Shown: positions 7,252 through 15,443 of the stretch, one piece after another | Numbering within the stretch: position 1 is the first letter of the stretch | Layout: every line of letters begins with the position of its first letter | NCBI GenBank assembly: GCA_036269915.1 | Contig: DATBDM010000319.1 | Span: 1 to 28,899, forward strand | Source: DATBDM01 sp036269915 | GTDB lineage: Bacteria; Actinomycetota; Thermoleophilia; Solirubrobacterales; Solirubrobacteraceae | Reading direction: 5' to 3' | DNA length: 28,899 nt | Made by a program: the position numbers and the translations under genes | Notes under the pieces: model-generated | Seen by the model: the letters and a program-made list of their open reading frames with translations, nothing else | Database searches by the model: none | Told to the model about the DNA's origin: nothing

Positions 7252-8244
7252 TCAGCAGGAGGCCTTGTAGAGCTTGTCCTGCGAGGACGACAGGTTCTTC
7301 TTCGTGATGACGGAGAACCCGGTGGCGATCTTCTTCTGCACCGGCTGCCCGTTGAGGGCGTTGATGACCTGGTCGACGCCCTGCTTGCCGATGTCGGCCG
7401 GCTGCTGGGCGATCAGGGCCTGGACGACGCCGTCCTTGAGGTCCTGGACCTGCTTCGGGCCGGCGTCGAAGCCGACGATCTTGACCTTGCCGAGCTTGCC
7501 GGCCTGGCGCAGGCCCGTCGCGGCGCCCTCGGCGCCGAACAGGTTGGTCGCGAAGATGCCGGTCAGGTCCGGGTTCTTCGCGAGCGTCGAGGTCACGATC
7601 GAGGCGGCCTTGGCCGGATCGTCGTTGTTGTACTGCTGCCCGAGGTAGGTCGCGCCCGAGGTGGACTTGATGATCTTCTCGAAGCCGGCGCCGCGCTGGT
7701 CGGTCGTCGAGATGCCCGGCTTGACGTTGATGACGAGGTACTTGCCCTGGCCACCGGTCAGCTGGAGCAGCGTCTTCGCCGCCTGCTCGCCGCCCGCGGT
7801 GTTGTCGGAGGCGATCTGCGAGACCGCGATGTCGGGCTGGTCGAGCGTGGTGTCGACGAGCACGACCTTCGACCCGTTGTCGGCCAGCGCCTTGATCGGC
7901 GCGTACAGCGCCTTGGTGTCGGTCGGGGCGATCAGCACGCCGTCGGGCTTCTTCGCCTGCACGGCGTTGACGATCGGCGTCTGCAGCGAGGCGTCGAACT
8001 GGTCGGGACCCTGGAAGTCCAGCGTCGCGCCCTTCGCCTGCGCCTCGGCCTTCGCCCCGCAGTTCATCGTGATGTAGAACTCGTCGCCCTTGACGCCGGC
8101 GATCAGCGTCAGCTTGTAGTTCTTGTTCGACGAGCCGCTCGAGCCGGACGAACCGCTGCTCGAGTTGTTGTCGCTGCCACACGCCGCCACCAGGGCGGCG
8201 AGGCCGACGACGGAGGCCGTCGCGGCCCACTTGCGAACCTGCAT
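7252..8244 (-). CDS. Sugar ABC transporter substrate-binding lipoprotein (ribose type)
   Basis: Extracytoplasmic sugar receptor anchored by a lipid. The 330-residue product has a lipoprotein signal with lipobox LVAAC (Cys22), a Ser/Gly/Asn linker, then a periplasmic-binding-protein-4 fold (GVKGDEFYITMNCGAKAEA, DGVLIAPTDTKAL, GIFATNLFGAEGA, KIVGFDAGPKQ). A Cys in MNCGA and a C-terminal Cys (KASC) may form a disulfide. ATG 8244 is preceded by AAGGAGG. Another ATG nine codons upstream (8271) has its own GAGGAGG, but adds residues before the signal. Last gene of the lacI operon and the only one separated from its neighbour (44 bases) with strong ribosome sites, consistent with higher expression of the receptor. 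Confidence 0.93.
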   Translation of the reverse strand: MQVRKWAATASVVGLAALVAACGSDNNSSSGSSGSSGSSNKNYKLTLIAGVKGDEFYITMNCGAKAEAQAKGATLDFQGPDQFDASLQTPIVNAVQAKKPDGVLIAPTDTKALYAPIKALADNGSKVVLVDTTLDQPDIAVSQIASDNTAGGEQAAKTLLQLTGGQGKYLVINVKPGISTTDQRGAGFEKIIKSTSGATYLGQQYNNDDPAKAASIVTSTLAKNPDLTGIFATNLFGAEGAATGLRQAGKLGKVKIVGFDAGPKQVQDLKDGVVQALIAQQPADIGKQGVDQVINALNGQPVQKKIATGFSVITKKNLSSSQDKLYKASC

Positions 8245-8288
8245 CGTGTTGCTCCTCCTTGGGGTCATGAGCTCCTCCTCCACGCGAC

Positions 8289-9341
8289 TCACGCGCGGTA
8301 CTGCGTCCTTCTGCGCAGCTGATCGAGATAGACGGCGAGGATCAGGACCGCGCCGACGGCGACCTGCTGCCAGAACGGCTTGACGCCGGTGATGACGAAC
8401 CCGTTCTGCAGGACGACCGGGATGAACACGCCGATGACCGTCCCGGCGATCACGCCGATGCCGCCGAACAGGGAGGTCCCGCCCAGCACCACGGCCGCAA
8501 TGGCCTGGAGGTTGTCGGTCGAGTGACCGCCGATCGTGGTGGTCGAGAAGCGGGCCAGCGACAGGAACCCCGCGAGACCCGCGAGGAACCCGGACAGCGC
8601 GTAGATCTTGATCAGGTGCCGATCCACGTTGATGCCCGCGCGCTGCGCCGCCTCGACGTTCGAGCCGATGGCGTAGGTATGGCGGCCGAAGCGGGTGCCC
8701 GCCAGGATGACCCCGAAGATCACGGCCACGACGACCGCGATCACCACGAGCCACGGGACCTGTCCGAAGAGATCCCCCGTCCCGATGTGCTCGACGAGCG
8801 AGAACGGGACGTCGCGCAGGTCGACGCCGTCGGTGATGACCTGCGCGATGCCCAGCGCCGCGCCCAGCGTGCCGAGCGTGACGATCAGCGGCGGGACCCG
8901 CGCCTTGGTGATCAGGACGCCGTTGAGCACGCCCCACGCCGCGCCGGAGATCAGGCACGCGACGAGCCCGATCAGGATCACGCCGAGGTTGTCGCCGCCG
9001 ATCTCCTGCATCAGCTTGCCGCCGATCACGCCGGCGAAGACGAGCACGGAGCCGACCGACAGGTCGATGCCGGCGGTGATGATCACGAATGTCATGCCGA
9101 CCGCGATCACCAGCAGGATCGACGCGTCGGTGGCGACGTTGCGCAGGTTGTTGACCGTTGCGAACGAGTCGAACTGCAGGATCGAGAAGACGACGAGGAT
9201 CGCGACGAGGATCAGCAGCGTGCGCAGCGTCGAGTTCGCGGCGAGCTTCTGGAGCGGGGTCAGCCCCCGGGCGTCCTCGTCGCCGTCGTGCGCGTCCTGC
9301 GGATCGCTCTGCGGCGCGCCGGTCGTGGTGGCGTCGGTCAT
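8289..9341 (-). CDS. Sugar ABC transporter permease (RbsC type)
   Basis: Membrane-spanning channel of the ribose/fructose-type importer, 350 residues, of the BPD_transp_2 family. About 40 hydrophilic N-terminal residues precede the first membrane helix. The family segments TAGIDLSVGSVLVFAGVIGG, IVTLGTLGAALGIAQVI and AIAAVVLGGTSLFGGIG (coupling region towards the ATPase) are intact, and RAGINVDR is a typical RbsC-like loop. The ATG at 9341 overlaps the ATPase stop as ATGA. It should dimerise in the membrane and pair with the adjacent ATPase and lipoprotein. Sugar specificity cannot be read from the sequence. Confidence 0.93.
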   Translation of the reverse strand: MTDATTTGAPQSDPQDAHDGDEDARGLTPLQKLAANSTLRTLLILVAILVVFSILQFDSFATVNNLRNVATDASILLVIAVGMTFVIITAGIDLSVGSVLVFAGVIGGKLMQEIGGDNLGVILIGLVACLISGAAWGVLNGVLITKARVPPLIVTLGTLGAALGIAQVITDGVDLRDVPFSLVEHIGTGDLFGQVPWLVVIAVVVAVIFGVILAGTRFGRHTYAIGSNVEAAQRAGINVDRHLIKIYALSGFLAGLAGFLSLARFSTTTIGGHSTDNLQAIAAVVLGGTSLFGGIGVIAGTVIGVFIPVVLQNGFVITGVKPFWQQVAVGAVLILAVYLDQLRRRTQYRA

Positions 9342-10105
9342 TGGGCCGGCTCCCGCTGGTCGACGGCGCCCGTCATCGCGCCGACGAGCTTCTCCATCGT
9401 GGTGTCTGAGGTCTTGAACCGGGCCACCCGCTGGCCGAGGCGGAGCACCTCGACGCGGTCGGACACGGCGAGGACGTCGGGCATGTTGTGCGAGATCAGG
9501 ACGACCGAGAGGCCGGTGTCACGCACGCGCTTGATCAGCTCGAGCACCTTGCGCGTCTGGACGACGCCGAGCGCGGCGGTGGGCTCGTCCATGAAGACGA
9601 CCTTGCTCGCCCACGTCACGGCGCGCGCGACGGCGACGCCCTGACGCTGGCCGCCGGAGAAGTAGGCGACCGGCGCCTCGACGTCCTGTACGCCGACGCC
9701 GAGCGTCGCGAACGCCTCCTCGGTGCGCTTGCGCATCGAGCCGTTGTCGAGGAAGCCGAGCTTGCCGAGCACGCCGCCGCGCATCTGCTCGCGACCCAGG
9801 AACAGGTTCGCCGCGGACTCGAGGTCCGGGGCGAGCGCGAGGTCCTGGTAGACGGTCTCGATGCCGAGCTCGCGCGCGGCGGTCGGGCTCGTCAGCGACA
9901 CCTCCTGGCCCTCGAAGCGGATCTCGCCGCTGTCGGGCATGTGGACGCCGGAGAGCGTCTTGACCAGCGTGCTCTTGCCCGCGCCGTTGTCGCCGATCAG
10001 GGCGACCACCTCACCGGGGTAGACGGTGAAGTCGGCGCCGCGCAACGCCTGCACGCGACCGAAGCTCTTGACGATGCCGCGAGCCTCCAGCAGGGGCTCC
10101 GCCAT
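9338..10105 (-). CDS. Sugar ABC transporter ATP-binding protein (single domain, FrcA-like)
   Basis: ATPase that powers the sugar importer, 255 residues. Visible motifs: Walker A GDNGAGKST (about residues 38-46), Q-loop around VYQDLALAP, signature FSGGQRQ, Walker B VVFMDEPTAAL and switch histidine ISHN. Unlike RbsA/AraG it has one nucleotide-binding domain, as in FrcA, so it must act as a homodimer. ATG 10105 follows AGGAGG at seven bases; a longer reading frame upstream is only the antisense-like extension through the kinase gene. It shares one base with the kinase stop (TGATG) and four with the permease start (ATGA). Confidence 0.94.
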   Translation of the reverse strand: MAEPLLEARGIVKSFGRVQALRGADFTVYPGEVVALIGDNGAGKSTLVKTLSGVHMPDSGEIRFEGQEVSLTSPTAARELGIETVYQDLALAPDLESAANLFLGREQMRGGVLGKLGFLDNGSMRKRTEEAFATLGVGVQDVEAPVAYFSGGQRQGVAVARAVTWASKVVFMDEPTAALGVVQTRKVLELIKRVRDTGLSVVLISHNMPDVLAVSDRVEVLRLGQRVARFKTSDTTMEKLVGAMTGAVDQREPAQ

Positions 10106-11457
10106 CAGTTCACCTCCTGGGGCGCGCCGATCGGGCTCGGCGCATCGTCGATGGTCCACAACCCGGCCGCCCGGCCCGCCGCGAGGGCGGCGCCGCGTGC
10201 ACCGGTCGAGAGAGCGGGGGAATGCTCGAAGGGTCCGAGGTGCTCGCGCTTGGCCGCGCGGGCGCCCACGCCGGCCGCCCAGCCGCCCGTGACGACCAGT
10301 CGCCGGGCCGGCCCGCCCGCCACGATCTCCATCACGCGCAGGACCTCGGCGCCGTCGGCGCCGACGGCCTCGAGCGCCGCGCGGTACAGGCGCGCGGGCG
10401 AGGCGTCGCGGGTGATGCCGCGCAGGAGCAGCTCGTCGTCGTTGACGCCGTGCAGCGAGAGCGTGCCGGGGTCGGCATCGAGGGCGAGGGCCTCCAGCTC
10501 GTGGCGCTCCTCGACCGGCACGCCGAGCAGTGCGAGCACCCGCGAGAGCGCCGATCCGGCCCACACGGCGCCGAGCAGCGCCTGGCGGCCGGGGACGGCG
10601 TGCCAGCCGACCGTGACGCCCCGGCGGACCGAGTGCGCCACCGCGTCGGGCGCCAGCGGCGCCACGGCGCGAACGAACGCCTCGGCGGTACCGCTCGAGT
10701 CGAGCACGTCGCCGTCGCCGGCGGCATCGGCGCCGACCGCCGCGGCGAGGTGGTCGTGGCCGCCGACGGTCAGCACGGCGCCCTCGGCGCGGCCGAGCCG
10801 CCCGGCGCTCGCGCGCCCCATGGGGGTGCCCGCGTCGACGGCGTCGGGCATGAGCCCGTCCGGCGCCTGCGCCCAGGCCAGCGCGTCGGCCCAGGGCCGG
10901 CGCTCGTGCAGGTCGTAGAAGCCGGTGCGCGAGGCGAGCGAGCGCTCCGTGGCCTCCTCACCGCCGAGGCCGCGCACGATCCACTCGCCGACGTTGAGCC
11001 AGCGCATGCCGCGCGCCGCGTCGGGGAGGTGCGAGCGCATCCAGGCGTACTTGGCCAGCGTGCAGAGCTCCGAGCAGGGCAGCCCGGTGCGCGCCGCGAA
11101 GCGCTCCTCGCCGAGCTCGGCGGCCATCCGCAGCGCCTCGTCGTGCCCGCGCGTGTCGTGCCAGGCGATCGACGGGACGGCCGGGCGGCCGCGGTCGTCG
11201 AGCAGCACGCCGGTCTCGGCCATGCCGGCGACGCCGATGCCCTCGACCGCGCCGTCGGGCGCTGCGTCGAGCGCCTCGTGCGCGGCGGCCGCGGCGGCGT
11301 CGAGCAGCGCGTCCGGGTCGACCTCGGCGCCGGTCGGCACGCTCGTCCACGGCGTCGGCGCGCGGCCATGGGCGACCTCGCGTCCGTCCGCGTCGATCAC
11401 CGCCGCCTTGACGGCGCTGGTGCCGACGTCGAGCCCGAGGAGGAGTGCGTCGCTCAC
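10105..11457 (-). CDS. FGGY-family carbohydrate kinase
   Basis: ATP-dependent sugar kinase of 450 residues, slightly shorter than typical xylulokinases. Domain I begins with LGLDVGTSAVKAAVIDADG (ATP phosphate loop); substrate-side segments include GVAGMAETGVLLD and SIAWHDTRG. The FGGY signature region is GGHDHLAAAVGAD, followed by DSSGTAEAFV, and the adenosine motif is VVTGGWAAG near residue 395. The GTG at 11457 overlaps the isomerase stop as GTGA, with GGAGG upstream. In an import operon with an isomerase, a PfkB kinase and an aldolase nearby, it probably carries out the first phosphorylation of the imported sugar or its ketose; the exact sugar is not known. Confidence 0.9.
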   Translation of the reverse strand: MSDALLLGLDVGTSAVKAAVIDADGREVAHGRAPTPWTSVPTGAEVDPDALLDAAAAAAHEALDAAPDGAVEGIGVAGMAETGVLLDDRGRPAVPSIAWHDTRGHDEALRMAAELGEERFAARTGLPCSELCTLAKYAWMRSHLPDAARGMRWLNVGEWIVRGLGGEEATERSLASRTGFYDLHERRPWADALAWAQAPDGLMPDAVDAGTPMGRASAGRLGRAEGAVLTVGGHDHLAAAVGADAAGDGDVLDSSGTAEAFVRAVAPLAPDAVAHSVRRGVTVGWHAVPGRQALLGAVWAGSALSRVLALLGVPVEERHELEALALDADPGTLSLHGVNDDELLLRGITRDASPARLYRAALEAVGADGAEVLRVMEIVAGGPARRLVVTGGWAAGVGARAAKREHLGPFEHSPALSTGARGAALAAGRAAGLWTIDDAPSPIGAPQEVN

Positions 11458-12455
11458 TCCGCCTCCGGAGCCGAGGGGTCCGCCGGGCGCGAGCGCAGGA
11501 CGGTCAGATCGCCGTCGAGCTCGCCCTCGCCCGCCGCGTAGGGCACGAGGACGGCGGTGCCGCGGCGCAGCTCGAGCGAGCCGCCCACGGTACGCAGCGT
11601 GCCCTTGCCCTCGGTGACCACGAGGATCGAGAAGCCGGCGTCCAGCGGCGCGCCGCCCTCGAGGCGCTCGGCGCGGAAGTAGGGGTCCGCGTCGCTGCCG
11701 AGCAGCGACGGGGCGGCGCCGGGCCGCGTGATGCCCGCGAGCCGCTCGTCGTCCCAGGCGCTGCGGTCGAGCGCCTCCAGCGCGCGGTCCCAGCCGAGGC
11801 CGAGGTTGCTGGCCTCGGACGTCAGCGGGAAGCCGGCCCACTCGAGGTTGATCGAGAGGTCCGTCGGCTCCTGCAGCTCGACGAGCAGGATGCCCTCGCC
11901 GATCGCGTGCGGCGTGCCGCCGGGGACGAAGATCGCGTCGCCGGGCGCGACGGCGAGCTCGCGCAGCGCGGCGAGCATCGCCGCGGAGTCCTGATCGGCC
12001 ATCCAGCCGCGCACCGTCTCGAGCGAGACGTCCTCGGCGAAGCCGGCGTGCACGACGGCGCCCGGCTCGGCCTCGAGGATGATCCAGGACTCGGTCTTGC
12101 CGTGGTCGAGCCCGAGCGCGTCCTTGGCGAACACGCGGCCGGGATGGAAGTGGACCGGGAGGCGCTGGCCGGCATCGAGCAGCTTGACGAGCAGCCCCGC
12201 GTCCGCGCCCCAGCGGGCGACGTGCTCGGGGCCGAGGTAGCTCTCGGGGTCGCCGGCGATCGCGTCGCGCACCAGGGTGCCGTCCTCGAGCCGGCTGAGC
12301 CCGCGCTCGCGCTGCCCGAACATCGCGTTGACCGCGCCGATCCACTCCTCGGGCGTGTGGTCGTCCGGCAGGTCGAGGCCGCGCAGCTCGGCGATGCGGC
12401 GGCCGCCGGCGTAGAAGTGGTGCTGCACGTTGGGCGGCAGGACGAGCGGCTTCAC
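11454..12455 (-). CDS. Class I mannose-6-phosphate isomerase-like protein
   Basis: Cupin-type metal-dependent sugar-phosphate isomerase of 333 residues. The core motif LPVHFHPGRVFAKDALGLDHGKTESWIIL corresponds to the LSVQVHP...GKTE.W region of ManA, and PGDAIFVPGGTPHAIGEG supplies the later metal-binding His. The usual Gln of the QVHP metal site is replaced by His. It is expected to interconvert an aldose (phosphate) and ketose (phosphate). The GTG at 12455 overlaps the lacI stop (GTGA); its own stop overlaps the kinase GTG. In this operon it is more likely to serve the transported sugar than general mannose metabolism (inference). Confidence 0.85.
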   Translation of the reverse strand: MKPLVLPPNVQHHFYAGGRRIAELRGLDLPDDHTPEEWIGAVNAMFGQRERGLSRLEDGTLVRDAIAGDPESYLGPEHVARWGADAGLLVKLLDAGQRLPVHFHPGRVFAKDALGLDHGKTESWIILEAEPGAVVHAGFAEDVSLETVRGWMADQDSAAMLAALRELAVAPGDAIFVPGGTPHAIGEGILLVELQEPTDLSINLEWAGFPLTSEASNLGLGWDRALEALDRSAWDDERLAGITRPGAAPSLLGSDADPYFRAERLEGGAPLDAGFSILVVTEGKGTLRTVGGSLELRRGTAVLVPYAAGEGELDGDLTVLRSRPADPSAPEAE

Positions 12456-13483
12456 TGCGGAGGGACCTCCCCGGATCCTCGGATCACGAGCTCGGTGGGG
12501 ACCACGACGCGGCGGGGCGGCCCGTCGCGGCCGTCGAGCCGCATGAAGGCCAGCTCGGCGGCGTGCCGTCCGAGCTCCTGGCTGTCGTGGCGGACCACGG
12601 TGGTCGGCATCACCAGCAGGTCGGCGAGCTCGAAGTCGTCGAAGCCGACGAGCGCGACCTCGTGCTCGAGGCCGCGGAGGGCGCGCAGCGCGCCGACGGT
12701 GTGCCGGTTGTTGCCGGTGAAGATCGCCGTCGGGCGCCGGTCGGGCGCCAGGGCGAGCAGCTCGCGCACCACGCGCTCGGCGGGCTCGGCGGAGTGCGTG
12801 TCGAGCCGGACGAGCTCCGCGTCGATCTCGACGCCGGCTGCGTCCATCGCCTCGCGAAAGCCGTGCAGGCGCTCGCTGGCGGTGTAGAGGCGGTCCGGGT
12901 CGGCGACGCAGGCGATCCGGCGGTGCCCCTGCGCGAGCAGGTGCTCGATCGCGCCGCGCGCGCCGCCGCGGTTGTCGAGCAGGACGGTGTCGGCGTCGAT
13001 CCCGCCCGGCGGGCGATCGAGGAAGACGACGGGCGTGTTCTCGCCCGCCTCGCGCGAGACATAGGCGTGGTCGTCGGAGGCGGGGACCAGCAGCAGCGCG
13101 TCGACCCGACGGCGCAGCAGCGCCTGCACGAGCGCGCGCTCGCGGTCGGGGTCCTCCTCGCAGGAGGAGGTGATCAGCATGCAGCCGCGATCGGCCGCGG
13201 CGGCCTCGACGGCCTGGGCGATCGCCGAGTAGAAGGGGTTGCCCATGTCCTCGATTACGAGGCCGATCGTCGAGGAGGAGCGACCCTGGCGCAACGAGCG
13301 CGCGAGGTCGTTGCGCTGGAAGCCGAGGTCGGCGATCGCGGCGGCCACGCGCTCGGCGGTGGGGCCGGCGACGCCGGGCTCCTCGTTGATGACGCGCGAG
13401 ACGGTCTTCAGGCTGACGCCCGCGCGCTCGGCGACGTCGCGCATTGTTGGCCGCGATCGCGCCGCGGGCATGACTTCCGACAC
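12452..13483 (-). CDS. LacI-family transcriptional regulator
   Basis: Sugar-responsive repressor, 343 residues. The N-terminal helix-turn-helix (TMRDVAERAGVSLKTVSRVIN, about residues 13-34) is followed by the hinge helix region RNDLARSLRQGRS and a periplasmic-binding-protein-like effector domain (IGLVIEDMGNPFYSAIAQAV, LVGFDDFELADLL, VVRHDSQELGR). I chose GTG 13483 because GGAGGAGG lies just upstream; a TTG further up falls inside the operator, and the downstream ATG at 13471 lacks a well-spaced ribosome site. First gene of the operon, with two operator-like palindromes immediately upstream, so autoregulation is likely. Confidence 0.93.
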   Translation of the reverse strand: MSEVMPAARSRPTMRDVAERAGVSLKTVSRVINEEPGVAGPTAERVAAAIADLGFQRNDLARSLRQGRSSSTIGLVIEDMGNPFYSAIAQAVEAAAADRGCMLITSSCEEDPDRERALVQALLRRRVDALLLVPASDDHAYVSREAGENTPVVFLDRPPGGIDADTVLLDNRGGARGAIEHLLAQGHRRIACVADPDRLYTASERLHGFREAMDAAGVEIDAELVRLDTHSAEPAERVVRELLALAPDRRPTAIFTGNNRHTVGALRALRGLEHEVALVGFDDFELADLLVMPTTVVRHDSQELGRHAAELAFMRLDGRDGPPRRVVVPTELVIRGSGEVPPQ

Positions 13484-13498
13484 AGTCCTCCTCCTCTG

Positions 13499-13510
13499 GA
13501 CAACGTTGGA
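13499..13510. promoter_or_regulatory. Imperfect LacI-type operator (distal copy)
   Basis: GACAACGTTGGA matches ten of the twelve bases of the perfect site immediately next to it; the CAACGTTG core is intact. It lies between the start of lacI and the perfect palindrome, with centres 13 bases apart. Likely a weaker second site for the adjacent LacI protein. Confidence 0.55.
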
Positions 13511-13511
13511 C

Positions 13512-13523
13512 GACAACGTTGTC
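13512..13523. promoter_or_regulatory. LacI-type operator upstream of the lacI operon
   Basis: GACAACGTTGTC is a perfect 12-base palindrome with the central CG typical of LacI-family sites, located about 30 bases before the lacI start codon. The same sequence recurs at 14535-14546, between the PfkB kinase and aldolase genes, pointing to one regulator for both promoters. Confidence 0.8.
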
Positions 13524-13570
13524 AGATCGGACCGTATGCGGCTCTGTCCGGCGTGTCAAGGGGCAATCGG

Positions 13571-14518
13571 TCAGCCGGGCTCGATCGCCGTGGCGGCGAA
13601 CAGCTCGCGCATCCGCGCGGGCTCGAGCACACCGGCCGTGGGCGACTCCACGGCGGCGGCCGCGGCAGTCACGCCGGCGCGCAGCGCGGCGACCACCGGC
13701 TCCCCGCGCTCGAGCGCGGCGGCGAGCGCGCTCGCGAGCACGTCGCCCGCCCCGATCGGGTTCGCGACGGTCACGCTGGGTGCGCCGACCCAGGCGCTGC
13801 CGTCGGACGTCGCGACCGCCGCACCCGCGGCGGCGGCGGTGACCACGGCCGAACGGGCGCCGCGCTCGCGCAGCTCCTCCGCGGCCTGCAGCGCGCGCGG
13901 CCGCGCGTCGGGCGAGGCCTCGACGGCTTCGTCGCCGTGGCCGTGCAGCAGACCCTCGGCCTCGGCCAGGTTGGGCGTGATCACGTCCGGGCCGGCCTCG
14001 AGCGCGCCGCCCAGCGTCGCGCCGTTGGCGTCGACGACGACGGGGACCCCCGCGGCCTGGGCGATCGCGACCAGGCGGCCGTAGCCGGCGGGCGGCGCGC
14101 CCGGCGGCAGGCTGCCCGAGCAGACGAGCACGCCGTGCGAGGGGAGGGCGCGGGCGATCGCGTCCTCGAGGCGCTCCCAGTCGCCGGGAGCGAGCTCCGG
14201 CCCGGGCTCGTTGAGCACGGTCGCCCGCCCGCTCGGCTCGAGGATCACGGAGGTGGAGCGGATCTCGCCGGCCACCGGGACCGACTCCAGCGCGACGCCC
14301 TCCTCGCCGATCAGCGCCGCCGAGGCGCGGCCGGTGTGTCCGGGGACGAAGGCGACGAGCGTCGCCGGGACGCCCAGCGCAAGCGCGGCGCGCGCGACGT
14401 TGAGCCCCTTGCCCCCGGGGGTCACGACGACGTCCGCGAGGCGCAGGACGTCGCCGGCGCGCAGCTCCGGGATGGTCGACGTGCGGTCGATGGTGAGGTT
14501 CGGTCCGGCGATGAGCAT
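13571..14518 (-). CDS. PfkB-family sugar-phosphate kinase (1-phosphofructokinase/LacC type)
   Basis: Ribokinase-fold kinase of 315 residues in the 1-phosphofructokinase/tagatose-6-phosphate kinase branch. The N-terminal GPNLTIDRT replaces the usual TLNPAID; PGGKGLNVARA is the first signature and NPIGAGDVLASAL holds the catalytic Asp of the second. Expected reaction: phosphorylation of a ketohexose phosphate to a bisphosphate for the divergent aldolase. ATG 14518 has no Shine-Dalgarno sequence; a C-run of six bases separates it from CATCAT (14525-14530), so the mRNA may be leaderless. A perfect LacI-type palindrome begins 15 bases upstream. The stop lies about 50 bases before the operators of the lacI operon, so it may also read into that operon. 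Confidence 0.9.
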   Translation of the reverse strand: MLIAGPNLTIDRTSTIPELRAGDVLRLADVVVTPGGKGLNVARAALALGVPATLVAFVPGHTGRASAALIGEEGVALESVPVAGEIRSTSVILEPSGRATVLNEPGPELAPGDWERLEDAIARALPSHGVLVCSGSLPPGAPPAGYGRLVAIAQAAGVPVVVDANGATLGGALEAGPDVITPNLAEAEGLLHGHGDEAVEASPDARPRALQAAEELRERGARSAVVTAAAAGAAVATSDGSAWVGAPSVTVANPIGAGDVLASALAAALERGEPVVAALRAGVTAAAAAVESPTAGVLEPARMRELFAATAIEPG

Positions 14519-14533
14519 GGGGGGATGATGTCT

Positions 14534-14547
14534 TGACAACGTTGTCA
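14534..14547. promoter_or_regulatory. LacI-type operator between pfkB-like and aldolase genes
   Basis: TGACAACGTTGTCA is a perfect 14-base palindrome in the 94-base divergent region. A perfect TTGACA (14533-14538) overlaps its left arm and could be the -35 of the aldolase promoter, with TAGTCT (14557-14562) a weak -10 at 18 bases. Binding would block that promoter and, by position, the leftward kinase promoter. Confidence 0.8.
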
Positions 14548-14612
14548 GACGCACCGTAGTCTCCACGGCGACCCCGACGCCGTCAAGGCGGCGCCACGAA
14601 AGGACCCCGCAC

Positions 14613-15434
14613 GTGCTGCCGTACCGCCTCAATCGCCTCTTCAGCGCGGCTTCCGGCCGTTCGCTCGCCATCGCCGTCGACCACGGCGTGCCCGGCGAGG
14701 CCGACCTGCTCGAGGGGATCGAGGACATGGAGCGCGTGATCGACTCGGTCGTCGAGGCCAACCCGGACGCGCTGCTGCTCGCCCCGGGCCAGGCCGACCT
14801 GCTCCAGCGCCGCGTCGGGCGCGAGAAGCCGGCGCTCGTGCTGCGCGTCGACGCGCCGAACGTCTACGGGCGCGAGATCCCCGACGTGCCGGTCTCGACG
14901 CAGTACGACGACCCGGTCGGGATGGCCGTGCGGCTCGACGCCGCCTGCGTCGTGACCAACCTGCTCGACTCGCCCGGCCAGCCGTCGCTGCGTCAGAGCT
15001 GCGTGGAGAACGTGATGCGGCTGCGGACCGCGTGCGACCGCGCGGGCATGCCGATGATGGTCGAGCCGGTTCCGATGGCGCCGGCCACGGCGGGCTACGA
15101 CGTCCATCGCGACCCCGAGCGGCTGCGCGGCCTCGTCCGCCAGGCGGTCGAGCTCGGCGCCGACGTGATCAAGGCCGATCCGCTGCCCGGCGCCGACGAC
15201 TTCGCCCGCGTGGTGCGCACCGCGCGCGTCCCGCTGCTCGTGCGCGGTGGCGGCCGCGTCGCGGTCGAGGAGCTGATGGAGCTGACGGCATCGGTGCTCG
15301 CCGCGGGCGCGCTCGGCCTCGTGTACGGGCGCAACGTGATCCAGCACGACGATCCGCCGGCGATGACCCGCGCCCTCGGCGCGCTGGTGCACGAGGGCGT
15401 CTCCGCCCGGGAGGCCGTCGCGCGGCTGGGGTAG
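14613..15434 (+). CDS. DhnA-type class I aldolase
   Basis: 273-residue TIM-barrel aldolase of the DhnA/LsrF/FBA class I group, which forms a Schiff base with lysine. Segments seen: SLAIAVDHGVPG at the N-terminus, AACVVTNLL, MVEPVPM (strand 5), GADVIKADPLPG with the likely Schiff-base Lys (about residue 187), VPLLVRGGGR, and GALGLVYGRNVIQHDDP, the phosphate-binding end typical of this family. The start is GTG 14613 with AAAGGA upstream. Divergent from the PfkB-like kinase and sharing its operator, it probably cleaves the resulting sugar bisphosphate or a related phosphate to triose units. Relatives act on fructose-1,6-bisphosphate, AI-2 phosphate and aromatic precursors, so substrate is open. 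Confidence 0.88.
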   Translation: MLPYRLNRLFSAASGRSLAIAVDHGVPGEADLLEGIEDMERVIDSVVEANPDALLLAPGQADLLQRRVGREKPALVLRVDAPNVYGREIPDVPVSTQYDDPVGMAVRLDAACVVTNLLDSPGQPSLRQSCVENVMRLRTACDRAGMPMMVEPVPMAPATAGYDVHRDPERLRGLVRQAVELGADVIKADPLPGADDFARVVRTARVPLLVRGGGRVAVEELMELTASVLAAGALGLVYGRNVIQHDDPPAMTRALGALVHEGVSAREAVARLG

Positions 15435-15443
15435 CGCCGGCGG

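Noticed and set aside
10106..10564. N-terminal extension of the sugar ABC ATPase frame
   Set aside because: Overlaps the kinase gene out of frame; ATG 10105 has AGGAGG and the normal family N-terminus.
11457..12345. N-terminal extension of the FGGY kinase frame upstream of its GTG
   Set aside because: The extension overlaps the isomerase gene in another frame and is Arg-rich; the kinase N-terminus LGLDVGTSAVK begins at GTG 11457.
14525..14548. Leftward promoter with CTGACA and CATCAT for the PfkB-like gene
   Set aside because: The spacing between the hexamers is only 12 bases, too short for a normal sigma-70 promoter; only the operator was annotated.
7252..15434. AI-2 (lsr) system, because of the FGGY kinase plus DhnA/LsrF-type aldolase plus ribose-type importer
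   Set aside because: No LsrG or LsrR, only one permease, and ManA-like and PfkB-like enzymes that fit sugar catabolism better.
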